Positions 14,621-24,200 of a DNA stretch of 32,461 nucleotides are shown piece after piece (the first letter of the stretch is position 1; each line of letters begins with the position of its first letter). Under the pieces are notes generated by a model. It had not been told where the DNA came from and ran no database searches. It saw only the letters and a list, made by a program, of their open reading frames with translations. The translations under genes and the position numbers were made by a program. Source of the DNA: CAITQP01 sp964533145 (GTDB taxonomy: Bacteria; Patescibacteriota; Minisyncoccia; Phycocordibacterales; UBA9973); assembly GCA_964533145.1 (NCBI GenBank), contig CAZHLG010000013.1, forward strand, positions 1 to 32,461, written 5' to 3'.

Positions 14621-15037
14621 TTACAGCCAGAGACCCAGCACGAGCCCGAATACGATGAAGCAGAGCAGCTGAAATCCTGCCTGGATACCGAAACGCTGCC
14701 AGGCGCGGCGGCGCGGCTCATTGGTCCACATGGTCGCGCCGGCGATCGTCGGCATGATGAATCCGGCCCAGACAATCGCCGCCGAGAGAACTCCGCTCAC
14801 CGCGGAAAACCCGGTCATATGCGCAAGTAGGAACGCAGAGAGAAGCGCGAGAACGAACTGCACGAGATACAACGGCATGGCCTTGCGCTGCATGTCTTTG
14901 CACTCCTCAGGACTCATGCCATCCGTGCCAATGATGCGCGCCCAGGCCTTGCCGAACAGCGGGCCGTACCAAACCGAACCGAGCACGAGCGAAAGAACGG
15001 CACACACCAGCACTGCCCAGTAATTGATGGTGAACAT
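14621..15037 (-). CDS. DUF1761-like membrane protein, 138 aa
   Basis: Starting at ATG 15037 the product is a four-helix integral membrane protein: INYWAVLVCAVLSLVLGSVWY, a loop with GPLFGKAWARIIG, MPLYLVQFVLALLSAFLLAHM, VSGVLSAAIVWAGFIMPTIA and a last helix FQLLCFIVFGLVLGLWL. The WYGPLFGK-W signature, the spacing of the helices and the Trp-rich loop fit the DUF1761 family, whose function is unknown. The longer open frame to 15175 overlaps msrB and is not used. It begins 25 nt after the msrB stop with no clear promoter of its own, so the two are probably co-transcribed. Confidence 0.7.
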   Translation of the reverse strand: MFTINYWAVLVCAVLSLVLGSVWYGPLFGKAWARIIGTDGMSPEECKDMQRKAMPLYLVQFVLALLSAFLLAHMTGFSAVSGVLSAAIVWAGFIMPTIAGATMWTNEPRRRAWQRFGIQAGFQLLCFIVFGLVLGLWL

Positions 15038-15062
15038 CGCGTATGAAAAATGAATGATAAGG

Positions 15063-15443
15063 CTACCGCTCCTGCTCGAGATCGAGCGAGCATGAGTTGA
15101 TGCAGAACCGCTTCCCTGTGGTCTCGGCCGGACCGTCGTCAAAGACGTGGCCGAGATGAGCACCGCACACCGCACATACGACTTCGGTGCGCGTCATGCC
15201 ATGCGACGAATCGGCTTCCATGCGCACTGCGCCGGGCAAGGCCTGGTCGAAACTCGGCCAACCCGTGCCCGAATCAAACTTGCTGCCGGAAGCAAAAAGC
15301 TGCGCGCCGCACACTTTGCAGTTGTACACGCCGTGCGCATGCTCGTCCACATACGCGCCGGAAAACGGCGCTTCGGTGGCCTTTTGCTGCGTGACGGCAT
15401 ATTCTTCCGGCGTGAGCCGGCGCATACGCTCTTCCCTGTCCAT
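15063..15443 (-). CDS. msrB: Peptide-methionine (R)-S-oxide reductase
   Basis: Reduces methionine-R-sulfoxide in oxidised proteins in the cytoplasm. 126 aa, the usual length for a single-domain MsrB. Visible: two zinc CxxC pairs (NCKVCGAQ and VVCAVCGAHLGHVFDDGP), the substrate pocket GTGWPSF, and the catalytic cysteine in KRFCINSCSLDL near the C terminus. The start ATG 15443 is set by the MDREERMRRLTPEEYAVTQ opening and a perfect TATACT box 6 nt upstream; the longer open frame to 15575 runs backwards through the tRNA-Leu gene and is not coding. MsrB usually recycles its active-site Cys through thioredoxin. Confidence 0.95.
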   Translation of the reverse strand: MDREERMRRLTPEEYAVTQQKATEAPFSGAYVDEHAHGVYNCKVCGAQLFASGSKFDSGTGWPSFDQALPGAVRMEADSSHGMTRTEVVCAVCGAHLGHVFDDGPAETTGKRFCINSCSLDLEQER

Positions 15444-15449
15444 GGGAAA

Positions 15450-15455
15450 AGTATA
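15450..15455 (-). promoter_or_regulatory. -10 box of msrB (leaderless)
   Basis: TATACT on the minus strand, 6 nt before ATG 15443, in the 29-nt space behind tRNA-Leu. Confidence 0.6.
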
Positions 15456-15472
15456 GCAGATTCGCACCAGTG

Positions 15473-15554
15473 TGGGCACGGAGGGACTTGAACCCTCAAG
15501 GATTGCTCCATACGCTTCTGAGACGTACGCGTATACCAATTCCGCCACGTGCCC
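15473..15554 (-). tRNA. tRNA-Leu (anticodon CAG)
   Basis: Acceptor arms GGGCACG (15548-15554) and CGTGCCC (15474-15480) pair fully, with A at the discriminator position. The anticodon stem encloses CTCAGAA, giving anticodon CAG for CUG codons. A long variable arm (class II tRNA) and a T arm GAGGG-TTCAAGT-CCCTC follow. The 3' CCA is not encoded. Only one D-arm/variable-arm reading fits. It sits between the ABC pair and msrB, all on the same strand; its promoter is not obvious. Confidence 0.93.
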
Positions 15555-15598
15555 GACGTGCTTACGGTAGCACACAAACGAGTTCGCCGCAAAAACCG

Positions 15599-17356
15599 CT
15601 AGCTCGTGCGCTTGCCGTGCATCAACAGTTCGAGCGCGTGCTCGAACGAACCCGCATGCGTGACTGTGCCGTTATTCACGAAGAAAATATCGTCGGCGCT
15701 CTCTATCGTATTGAGGCGGTGCGCAATGACGACCGTGGTCGTGCGTTCCGGCAATTTGGCGAGTATCTCCTCGAGCAGCTGCTCGGTCACCGTGTCGATG
15801 TTGGCCGTAGCCTCATCGAGGATGAGCAGCTCGGGATCGCGCAGGACTGCGCGCATGAACGCGATAAGCTGCTTCTGTCCGAGACTGATGGAATCGGCAG
15901 CGCCCACCGGCGTATCGATCCCCTTCTCAAAACGGGACAGCAGCCCGGAAAGACCGCGGCGCTCAAGCACTGCGGCAAGCCCTTCGGACGGAACGTCCGC
16001 AAGGTCCGGATTGCCATACGCGATGTTCTCGCCGACAGTCCCGGAAAACAGGAACGGCTCTTGGAGGATGAAACCGATCGCAGCGGCACGCTCGGCGGCC
16101 GAATATGAACGGATGTCGCGCCCATTCAAATACACGGTGCCGCCGGTCGGATCATACAAGCGCGCCATGAGCGACGCGGTCGTTGTCTTGCCGCCGCCGG
16201 TCGGCCCGACAAGCGCATAGGTCTTACCCTTCTCGAGCGTCAGGTGGACATCATGAAGGACTTCTTTGCCGTTCTCGTATGCGAACGATACTCCCTCGAA
16301 ACAGAGCATGCCTCCGGCGGCGATCTGCTTTCCTTCGCTCTCCACCGAAAGGTCGGAGGAGAGCGCGAGCACTTCGGATATCCGCTCGAACGACGCGAGC
16401 GCGAGCTGCATCTGGCTCCAGATGGCGGCAAGCTGGCGGAGCGGCATGTAAAAGCTGTTCACGTACAGCAAGAAACCGACGAGCATGCCGAACGACAGGC
16501 CGCCCGACGAGATGAGCGCGATGCCGTATGCGATGACGGCGATCTGCGCAGCGTTGCCGGCAATGCCGTAGATCGGCGCGAGCGTGTTCGACGCGATACC
16601 TGCGCGGACAGACGCCTTGTAATTCGTCTCGTTGGTTTCGCCGAACTTCGCGCGGAAATAGTCGAGGCGGTTGAACGCCGCGACGACTTTGAAATTAGCG
16701 AGGCTTTCTTCGATTTCGGCGCTCATGCCGCCGAGCGAGCGGAGCGATGCGAGACTGGTGCGCCGCACCCAGCCGCCGATGAGCCGCGTCAGCAGCAGCA
16801 CGGCGACGGCCGGAGCGAGCGAGGCAGCGGCAAGGCGAGGATCGAGCACGAGCATGAATACAGCCGCGCCGAGCATGATGAAGAAATTGCCGACGAACTG
16901 CATGAGCGACTGGGAGAAGAACGTGTTGAGCTTGTCAGTGTCGTTGTTGATGCGGGAAATCAGGTCGCCGGACTTGTTCGCGTTGAAAAACGCGACCGGC
17001 AGCTCGCCAAGCTTGGAAAAGATGGCGTTGCGCAGCTTCCAGAGCGTGCGGCGGCCGACGCCGCCCATGAGCATGGTCTGGAGATACTGCGCGACGAATC
17101 CGCTCGCGTACACGAGGACAAGCACGCCCGCGCTCGCAAGAACGCCGGAAAAACTGCCGGCAGCGATGGCGCCGTCGACCGTGCGGGCGACGATCACCGG
17201 ACCGAAAAGATTCGCGAGACTGGTCGCGGCGATGGCGAGCATCGCCCACGCGAACTGCCGCCACTCGCCGCGCATGACCGGCGCGATGCTGCGCGCCGCA
17301 GCGCCCAGCGTGACGGAACGCTCCCCTTTTTCGAATGTCTTAAGCGCGTACTTCAT
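15599..17356 (-). CDS. ABC exporter half-transporter, partner B (canonical Walker B, altered signature)
   Basis: 585 aa with an N-terminal six-helix exporter domain (about 30-320) and a C-terminal ATPase domain. Walker A is GPTGGGKTT (about 380), Walker B is LLILDEATANID with a normal catalytic Glu, and the switch His is present (VVIAHRLNTIE). The signature motif is ISLGQKQ instead of LSGGQ. This complements the neighbouring half-transporter, whose signature is normal but whose Walker B Glu is replaced. The two therefore form a heterodimeric exporter with one degenerate ATP site, as in TM287/288 and BmrCD. The substrate cannot be told; lipids or drugs are typical. ATG 17356 overlaps the end of partner A by 17 nt, showing co-expression. 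A start further up at 17395 lies deeper in partner A and is less likely. Confidence 0.9.
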   Translation of the reverse strand: MKYALKTFEKGERSVTLGAAARSIAPVMRGEWRQFAWAMLAIAATSLANLFGPVIVARTVDGAIAAGSFSGVLASAGVLVLVYASGFVAQYLQTMLMGGVGRRTLWKLRNAIFSKLGELPVAFFNANKSGDLISRINNDTDKLNTFFSQSLMQFVGNFFIMLGAAVFMLVLDPRLAAASLAPAVAVLLLTRLIGGWVRRTSLASLRSLGGMSAEIEESLANFKVVAAFNRLDYFRAKFGETNETNYKASVRAGIASNTLAPIYGIAGNAAQIAVIAYGIALISSGGLSFGMLVGFLLYVNSFYMPLRQLAAIWSQMQLALASFERISEVLALSSDLSVESEGKQIAAGGMLCFEGVSFAYENGKEVLHDVHLTLEKGKTYALVGPTGGGKTTTASLMARLYDPTGGTVYLNGRDIRSYSAAERAAAIGFILQEPFLFSGTVGENIAYGNPDLADVPSEGLAAVLERRGLSGLLSRFEKGIDTPVGAADSISLGQKQLIAFMRAVLRDPELLILDEATANIDTVTEQLLEEILAKLPERTTTVVIAHRLNTIESADDIFFVNNGTVTHAGSFEHALELLMHGKRTS

Positions 17357-19076
17357 AGTGCTGTGTGCTTTGCTGTGAGTCGTGTATCTGGACATATTCC
17401 GGACTCGTGCGCATCAGTTCCTCGTGCGTGCCCGAGGCGAGCAATTCGCCGTCTTCAAGCACCAGGATGCATCCGTATTCTCCGATCGACGAGATCTTCT
17501 GGGTCACCGACACGAGCGTGATGTCCGGATATTCGCGGCGGAGGTTGTCGAGGATCTTCTTCTCCGTCGGCGCGTCGACGCGCGCGGTGAAATCGTCGAG
17601 GAAAAGGATCTTCGGATCGAGCGCAAGCGCGCGGGCAAGCATCACGCGCTGCTTCTGTCCGCCGGAGAGGCTCGTGCCGCGTTCGGAGACCATGGTATCA
17701 AGACCGTGCGGGAGCGAGGCGACGAAGTCGCCGAGCTCCGCCGCATCGACGGCTTTCCGCAAGCGTTCGTCCGAGACGCGTGCATTGAAAGCGATGTTCT
17801 CACGGAGCGTGAGGTTGAACAGGACGCTGTCTTGGAAAACGATGCCGATCTCCTCGCGGAACGCCTCCGCTTTGTATTCAGTACGGCCATGCCCGTCGAA
17901 AAGCACCTGACCCGACGACGGCTCCACAAGACCGACCAGGGCATACAGCAACTGCGTCTTGCCGGCGCCCGTCGGACCGATCACCGCGATGCGCGATCCC
18001 GGCGGAACGACAAATGAAATATCCTTGAGCACCTGCTTGCCGCCGAGCGCGAGGGAAAGATGTTCGACGCGGATCTCTCCCGAAAGCGGCGTTTCGAGCG
18101 AGCCGTCCTCGCGCCGATCCTCCGCCCCGAGGACGCCCTCGATGCGCGCGTACGAAGCGGTCGCCTGGCCGATAACGGTCGACATGAATCCGAGGATGAA
18201 GATCGGGAAAATAAGGATCGCAAGATAGCCATTGAACGCGGTGAAATCGCCGATCGTCATAGTGCCGGCGATCACGTACTTGCCGCCGAACACCAAGATG
18301 GCCAGCGTCGCAAGATTGGTCAGGAATGTGATCACCGGGATCAAGCTCGCAAAAAGCTTCAGTATGGACAGGCTCACCTGCTTGGCTTCGGTGTTCGCCG
18401 AAAGGAATTTTTCATATTCGCGATGCTCGGCATTCACGAGGCGGATGAGCGCAGCGCCGAGGATGCTTTCGTTGATGACCTTGTTGAGCCTGTCGATCGC
18501 GCCCTGAGCGCGCACGAACAGCGTGCGGACCTTGCCGAAAATGAAGGCGAACGTGAAGCCGATGAGCGGCATGACGGCAAGCACGATGAGGCCGAGGCGC
18601 CAATCGGTCGCAATGAGCAGTACGCTCGCGCCAATGATCAAAAACACGGAGGAAATGATGGACGAGATCGCCTGGGAAATGAACGCCTTCACCGCGTCGA
18701 CGTCACTCGTAAGATTCGTGAGAAGCTTGGCCGGAGTGGCGCGAGACACGAACGCGGGATCCTGCGCCGAGATCTTGGCCATCAATTTTGTGCGCAAATC
18801 GCGGCCGGCACGCTCTGCCGCTATCGTCTGGACAACGCTCTGCGCATACGTAAGCAGGAAGATGAGGATGGCGACGATCGAAAACTGGAATATGAATCCG
18901 GCAGCGTCAAAGCGGCCGTGCACGAACGCGTCGACGGCGCGCGATATCACCTTGGGAACAGCGAGATTGAGAGCGTTCGCGCCGATCGTGCATGCAACAA
19001 GCACGAACACCATGCCGCGATACGGCTTGATGAGCGACAGCATGTTCGGTTTCGGGTGCGCGTTCTGAGCAGGCAT
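17340..19076 (-). CDS. ABC exporter half-transporter, partner A (degenerate Walker B and H-loop)
   Basis: 578 aa. N-terminal exporter domain with six helices (first FVLVACTIGANALNLAVP), then the ATPase: Walker A GPTGAGKTQ (about 367), signature LSGGQKQRVMLARAL (about 470), Walker B ILFLDDFTARVD with Asp in place of the catalytic Glu, and VSVTQKISSI with Gln in place of the switch His. Both changes are typical of the degenerate subunit of heterodimeric exporters. The degenerate ATP site would combine this Walker B with the odd signature of partner B, and the active site the reverse, so the pair is internally consistent. First gene of a two-gene unit; TATACT lies 11 nt before ATG 19076. Confidence 0.9.
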   Translation of the reverse strand: MPAQNAHPKPNMLSLIKPYRGMVFVLVACTIGANALNLAVPKVISRAVDAFVHGRFDAAGFIFQFSIVAILIFLLTYAQSVVQTIAAERAGRDLRTKLMAKISAQDPAFVSRATPAKLLTNLTSDVDAVKAFISQAISSIISSVFLIIGASVLLIATDWRLGLIVLAVMPLIGFTFAFIFGKVRTLFVRAQGAIDRLNKVINESILGAALIRLVNAEHREYEKFLSANTEAKQVSLSILKLFASLIPVITFLTNLATLAILVFGGKYVIAGTMTIGDFTAFNGYLAILIFPIFILGFMSTVIGQATASYARIEGVLGAEDRREDGSLETPLSGEIRVEHLSLALGGKQVLKDISFVVPPGSRIAVIGPTGAGKTQLLYALVGLVEPSSGQVLFDGHGRTEYKAEAFREEIGIVFQDSVLFNLTLRENIAFNARVSDERLRKAVDAAELGDFVASLPHGLDTMVSERGTSLSGGQKQRVMLARALALDPKILFLDDFTARVDAPTEKKILDNLRREYPDITLVSVTQKISSIGEYGCILVLEDGELLASGTHEELMRTSPEYVQIHDSQQSTQHYEVRA

Positions 19077-19087
19077 AACGACGGTAC

Positions 19088-19093
19088 AGTATA
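19088..19093 (-). promoter_or_regulatory. -10 box of the ABC exporter pair
   Basis: TATACT on the minus strand, 11 nt before ATG 19076. A TACTGT at 19086-19091 gives a 9-nt spacing. The leader would be only a few bases. Confidence 0.45.
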
Positions 19094-19139
19094 CAGATTT
19101 TTGCTCAAAAACGAAACCAGTCGTTCAAGATGCCGGTCA

Positions 19140-20138
19140 TCAGTATATCGGCGTAACGAGCACGGATGCATGCACCGATACGGTGCGGCCGAAGTCGTCC
19201 GTCACCGTGAATTGCGGGACAAAGACGCCAGTGCGGGAATATGCGTGCGTGAACGTCGCACTGCTCTCTGTCACGGAAGGCTGCGGGGCGGCTATGGCAT
19301 AGCCTGCGGTCGGGACTTCGTCTCCCCACAGGACGGAATAATGCAACGTACCTCCGGAAGCATGCGCGACACGGACCGTCCAAATGCCAGGGGTATTGAG
19401 CGGGAGCGTGCTTGGCGCATCTATGCCCTCCACGGAAAGCGACGAACCAGAAGGGGTCGAGGACGTGACGATGAAATCAACCGCATTGCTGGAGCCGAGC
19501 GCATTGGTCACAGAAACCGCATACGTGCCCGGACTCACCAGCTCCGCAAGCATGATGCAGTACATGCCAGAGGGGCAATACCGGCCGAGAGCGCTCGGTA
19601 TGGCAATAGTAATGGTCTGCAACCCTCCGGCAACGCCGAGCGACGGGACGCCGACGACAGCGCCAGCGCCGATGCGGACGGTGTTGTCATTGGTGAAGCC
19701 AGTGCCGGTGATCGTGATCACCGTACCGACAGGCCCGGCGGACGGCGAAATGCCATACACTTTCACGGCGGAGACAGACGGCGGGACAGGATCGCTCCCG
19801 CAGGTAAGAGCGGCTATGCGCGCACGAGTAATCGGACCGACGAAACCGGTCGCATCGATGCCGCTCGCGTTCTGAAACCGGAGAACGGCCTGAAGCGTCA
19901 GCGGGCCAAAATAGCCGGTGGAAGGATAGCTCATATGGCCAGCAGCATTGAGGTATGCCTGCAGATTGGAAACAGCGGCACTGTCGTACTGGCCGTAGCG
20001 AAGATTGTACGGCAGCGACACGCACGAACGGACCGACGCGACCTGCGCCTCCGCGCGGCCGACTTTGAGCAGCGCGCTCGCGCCGAGCGCGACCATGCAC
20101 AAAAACGCTATGTTGAGCATCGCTAAACGGGCTTTCAT
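19140..20138 (-). CDS. Secreted peptidoglycan-binding protein with IPT/TIG and PKD-like domains
   Basis: 332 aa. Residues 1-32: signal peptide (MKARLAMLNIAFLCMVALGA...AEA). About 48-112: a PG_binding_1 domain (LRYGQYDSAAVSNLQAYLNA, GYFGPLTLQAVLRFQNASGI, GFVGPITRARI). About 123-225: an IPT/TIG domain (YGISPSAGPVGTVITITGTG, VRIG, SNAVDFIV). About 240-330: a PKD-like domain (YSVLWGDEVPTAGY, ATFTHAYSRTGVFVPQFTVT). The combination is common in surface proteins of Parcubacteria-type cells. It would be exported, hold on to the wall by the first domain and present two Ig-like folds. Two Cys pairs could form disulfides. A histidine-kinase gene ends 2 nt upstream of its start, on the same strand. No enzymatic domain is seen. 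Confidence 0.88.
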   Translation of the reverse strand: MKARLAMLNIAFLCMVALGASALLKVGRAEAQVASVRSCVSLPYNLRYGQYDSAAVSNLQAYLNAAGHMSYPSTGYFGPLTLQAVLRFQNASGIDATGFVGPITRARIAALTCGSDPVPPSVSAVKVYGISPSAGPVGTVITITGTGFTNDNTVRIGAGAVVGVPSLGVAGGLQTITIAIPSALGRYCPSGMYCIMLAELVSPGTYAVSVTNALGSSNAVDFIVTSSTPSGSSLSVEGIDAPSTLPLNTPGIWTVRVAHASGGTLHYSVLWGDEVPTAGYAIAAPQPSVTESSATFTHAYSRTGVFVPQFTVTDDFGRTVSVHASVLVTPIY

Positions 20139-20140
20139 GC

Positions 20141-21187
20141 TTATGTATACGTCGGAACCGGATCGCAGTGACGCGATTCGCGGCTCCGCGCCGCAGCGAG
20201 CGGAACGGATACGAAAAAATCTGAGCCCACACCTACGCCGCGCGACCGGGCCCAGATCCTGCCGCCATGAGCTTCGGTGATTTCTTTGGCAAGATACAGG
20301 CCGAGCCCGGATGCACCAGGGCGCATCCGGGCTCCTGTCCCCTTCCTGAATTTTTCAAATATCGTCTCCGTCTCGCCGTCGGGAATGCCCGACCCGGTAT
20401 CGGATACGACGAGCAGCGCGCGGCACCCTGCGCGGCGCGCAAGACGGACAGAGACGCCGCCCGCGTCAGTATGACGCACGGCATTCTCAATGAGATTCGA
20501 GACGACATGCAGCATCTTGCGCGAGTCCCCGCGCACACGATATGCGCCGGTACGATCGACGAGCACGGAGAACGAGAGGCCTTTGCGCTCGGCCGGCGCG
20601 CGCAGCGCGCCGGCCGCGTCCTCGACCACCACGGAAAAATCAAACTCCCGGTTGTCATACTCGAGGGTCCCGCGTTCGATGGCCGCCGCTGAGAGAAAAT
20701 CCTCGACGACGTGCGACAAGTGCCGGGCCGAATCCGATATGGTCGCGACTGAATTCCTATCGTAAGCAGCATGCACCGGCGCATCGCGAAGCAGCGATGC
20801 GTGTCCGGCAAGCACGGCAAGCGGACCGCGCAGCTGATGCGAAGCGAATGCGAGCGCCTCTGTTTTTTTCTCGTCGGCCCGACGGAGGCGTTCATTCTCG
20901 GTGATCAATTCAGAGCTTCTTTTTTGGAGATCTTCGGCAAAGACCTTCAGACGATGCTGCACATCAGCCTGGTCGCGCCTTTCGCGCGTAACGGCACGGC
21001 ACAGGAATCCGATGGCTCCCAAAAGACCGATACTGGCGAGGATATCGTCGATCAGCCCGTCCCAAAACACCGACGCAACATCAGCTGCCCAAAACCCGTA
21101 CATCAGGCAGACCGCCGCCCAATACAGACTGCGCGGATCAAGACTCCCTTCAGAAATGTACGAACCCGGAATTCTCGTACTGCCCAT
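20141..21187 (-). CDS. Membrane sensor histidine kinase
   Basis: 348 aa from ATG 21187. Two membrane helices (about 21-42 and 47-66) with almost no loop between them, then a coiled-coil linker (68-110). The HisKA domain has the phospho-acceptor in FASHQLRGPLAVLAG (His117), and the HATPase domain shows NLIENAVRHTD (N box), SDTGSGIPDGE (G1), FEKFRKGTG (F box) and GASGLGLYLAKEI (G2). There is no extracellular sensor domain, so it would sense membrane state or a partner protein. No response regulator is adjacent; the nearest is at 25878. The annotated start is set by a TATGCT box 6 nt upstream. An ATG at 21208 also exists but lies across that box. The C terminus ends in an Arg-rich tail after the kinase core. 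Confidence 0.9.
   Translation of the reverse strand: MGSTRIPGSYISEGSLDPRSLYWAAVCLMYGFWAADVASVFWDGLIDDILASIGLLGAIGFLCRAVTRERRDQADVQHRLKVFAEDLQKRSSELITENERLRRADEKKTEALAFASHQLRGPLAVLAGHASLLRDAPVHAAYDRNSVATISDSARHLSHVVEDFLSAAAIERGTLEYDNREFDFSVVVEDAAGALRAPAERKGLSFSVLVDRTGAYRVRGDSRKMLHVVSNLIENAVRHTDAGGVSVRLARRAGCRALLVVSDTGSGIPDGETETIFEKFRKGTGARMRPGASGLGLYLAKEITEAHGGRIWARSRGVGVGSDFFVSVPLAAARSRESRHCDPVPTYT
20144..20149 (-). promoter_or_regulatory. -10 box of the PG-binding protein gene
   Basis: TATACA on the minus strand, 5 nt before ATG 20138. It lies inside the last codons of the upstream kinase gene. Confidence 0.4.
20590..20616. repeat. Perfect 12-bp inverted repeat inside the kinase gene
   Basis: CGGCCGGCGCGC and its exact reverse complement are separated by 3 nt. 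It encodes the AAGALRAPAE stretch in frame. There is no T-run, so it is not a terminator. Confidence 0.8.
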
Positions 21188-21188
21188 G

Positions 21189-21206
21189 GCGGGAGCATAC
21201 TCCCGC
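21189..21206. promoter_or_regulatory. Palindrome centred on the -10 box of the membrane kinase gene
   Basis: GCGGGAG and CTCCCGC form a perfect 7-bp inverted repeat with 4-nt centre. The -10 box TATGCT (minus strand, 21194-21199) lies inside it, 6 nt before ATG 21187. A dimeric regulator bound here would cover the promoter, so it is a candidate operator. The hairpin could equally shape the 5' end of the transcript. Confidence 0.5.
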
Positions 21207-21250
21207 ACGATAAAGAAATTCTAAAGACCCGGCAGCAAATGTGGATAACC

Positions 21251-24200
21251 CTACACTTCAAAGGTCTCGGCCAAATAACCCTTTTTTACAGTCGCCGTTA
21301 TGTTTTCGATGACCTTCTCATACGTGCCGTCGGCAAGCTTGCGATCGATACGGACATGGTATTCGCCGTTCGGCAACAGGCAGTAATACCGGCCCGTGGC
21401 ATCCGCGATGCGGTGCATGAGCTCGACGCCGGTATCTTTCTGCGAGACGCGGACGATGGCGAATGAAAGCGGCTTGCCGGTCTCCCTGCTCGAGACATAC
21501 CCGAACGGCCGTGCGGCAAGTCCGTGCCTGCGGACAAAGAAGAGCAGAACATACAGGGCCAGGATGGCAATGTTGTATCCGCGCGGAGCGACGATGGTCG
21601 CAAGCGCCGCCACGGTGAAGCCGAAACCGAACAGGACATTCGAGATCCGGAAGAGCCACTTGGTGCGCGAGGAATAGAAGCGCATCAGATGCTGCTCTTT
21701 CTTGGCGAATTCGTTCCAGTCGAACTGCGCCGAGTCCATCGGAATATTGCGGATGACGATCTCCCCCGGCGCTGCGACGGTGAAATATTCGCCGAAATAC
21801 AGATCGCGATACAGCTCGTCATGGTCCTGACCGACCAAGCGCTGCGACGGAAAAACGTAATTCGTCTTTTGCGCGACAAGCGCGTACGTACCCGCTTCCG
21901 GAACGACGAAACCGAAACGGCCATCAAGGTCGGTCAGCGTGCTTGCAACGTCTTTTCCGTCGACGGAGCGCAGCATGACGTATGCCGGATCAAGCGGCTG
22001 CTTGGTCACGCTGTCATACACGGTGCCCCACGGACGGCGGCGTTTCTTCAGGCCGAATGCAGTCATGAGCAGCGACCACAGGCGCGCCGGTATCAGCACG
22101 ATCTCCGAGAACGAGAGCGGGTTCAGGAAAAGCGCGGTGGCGATGGTGGCGGCAGCTGATGCGACCAAGGCGGCGATCGTGACGATTTTCTGCGTCAACC
22201 CGATCCGCGGCACGGCAAGCAGCGCGCGGATCTTAAGATATGCTTCTTTTGCGGCAAGCACCGTATCGCAGTAGCTCTGGCGTATCTCCTGCAGAATGAC
22301 ACCTGCGGTAGACGTTGCCGTAATGGGCGGACAACCGCCGCCGCTCGACGGCTTGGTCGGAGCAGGCACGGTCGGAGACTCCCCGCCGGAAGATCCTCCC
22401 GAGGAACCGCCGGTCGGAGCCGGAGGGGTCCCGCCCGAATCGTGACCGCCGCCAGTATCAGGCTTGGGGACACAGCCGGCTCCGGCGCAATTTTTAGGAT
22501 ATGAACACGGCAGCGGACCGCCGACGTTGTCTGCCCGCGGGTCCTGACACATGGATGGAATCTCGACGGGATCGGGATACCGGCACGGCAGATTGCCGCC
22601 GAAATTCTCGGCATGCCGATCCTGGCACAAGAGATCAGGAGGCGGCACATTCTGATCGTACGTGCACGGAAGCGGCGTGCCGTAGTTGTTCGCGTTATGA
22701 TCCTGACAGAGCTGTGCCGGATATATGCACACGCCGATGCTGCGGTAATTTACGGCTGCAGGGTCCTGGCACAAAGGAAAATCATTCGGAGGAATGCCGC
22801 CACCGCCTCCCCCGCCGCCGCCATTGTTGCGGTGCGCTGAAACGCGGAATGTATTGACCGTAAGCGGCGCGCTGGCGTTGCCGGCGGCATCAGTCACGGT
22901 GATCGTGCAGTCCGAATACGTGGCATTGGCAAGTCCGGAAAAAGTGACGGTATTGTCTCCGCTCACGGCAGTGGTCGTCGCAGTGCCGCACGAACCGCCA
23001 TACGTGATGGTTCCATCCTCGCTGGACGAAAAAGTGTACTGCGCGGTCGAAGAAAGGACCAGCGCATCGACAGGCGTCACTTCGGCGAGCACCGGCGCCT
23101 GCGTATCGATGACGATGTCCTTGGTGCCGGCAAGCAGTCCGAAACCGCCCGTCATCGGCAGCGTGAGCGTCGCAGGAGTTCCGGCCGCATTGTGTATCGT
23201 GCCGCCGGCAAGCGATAGCGAGTTCGATGTCGCATAGTCAAGGTCGGGAGAGGTGTCCCCCGCGAGAACCGTATACAAAAAGGTAAGCGTGCTCAGAGTC
23301 GAGCCCGTCGAATAGAACGCCGTCGCCGTCGGCGTCGTATTCAGATAAAGCACCGGAATACCGGAGACCGTGACCGGAGTATTGAACACGATCTCGATCG
23401 GCACCACCTGCCCCGTGCCGTATGATCCATTCGCAAGAGACGACGTCACCGACGAGACCGTCGCAGCGGGATACACGGTGAAGCTCGTCGACGTGCCAGT
23501 CCGACCGGTCCCGGCATGATCGGTCGCCGTCACCGTGCCCGTACCCGCGGAAGCAAGGCTGATGGTGGTAGTCAGGACACCAGCAGAGAACGAAGGCGAC
23601 GTTGCCGGCGTCACCGTGCCGATAGTCGATGTGAAATCGACCGTACCGGTGAATCCGGTCACCGTCAGTCCTCCGACATCCTTTGCCGTCACTGTGACCG
23701 TGAAGCCGCTCGCGACGGTCTGCGCCGGGATCGCATCAAACACGAAGTGATCGAGTGCGCCGACGGTCATATTGAGCAGCACCGACACGTTGTTGTCGCT
23801 CTGATTCACAACGGCAATATCCGGCTTGGTGTCTCCGTTGAAATCCGCAGCTGCTATATCTTGCGGAACATTGCCCACTGTGAAATTAGTGCCTGAGCCG
23901 AACGTGCCGTCGCCCACGCCGGAGCGCACGGTGAGATTAGTGGCGCCGGCATTCACGACAGCAACGTCCTGATGGCCATCGGCATTCCAGTCGGCGATCG
24001 CCGTGCCGTGAGCGCCTGTGGCCGTAGAATAATTGACTGCCGGATCAAACGTACCATCGCCATTGCCGATGAAAATAGAGACATCCGCCGAAACGAAATT
24101 CGCCACGGCGAGATCTTTCACCCCGTCCTCATTGAAGTCCCCTACCGATACGAGTTCAGGGTTCGTGCCCGCCGAATAAGTCACGGCAGAAGCAAACGTT

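Noticed and set aside
15444..15575. Longer msrB start at 15575
   Set aside because: The extension is read through tRNA-Leu; the conserved N terminus and the -10 box place the start at 15443.
19094..19139. Terminator for the PG-binding gene
   Set aside because: Only a 5-bp AACGA/TCGTT stem with a broken T-run is present, too weak to call.
18060..20126. Long plus-strand open frame opposite the ABC and PG-binding genes
   Set aside because: Its Arg/Asp/His-rich text has no domain and spans two real minus-strand genes, so it is a composition artefact.
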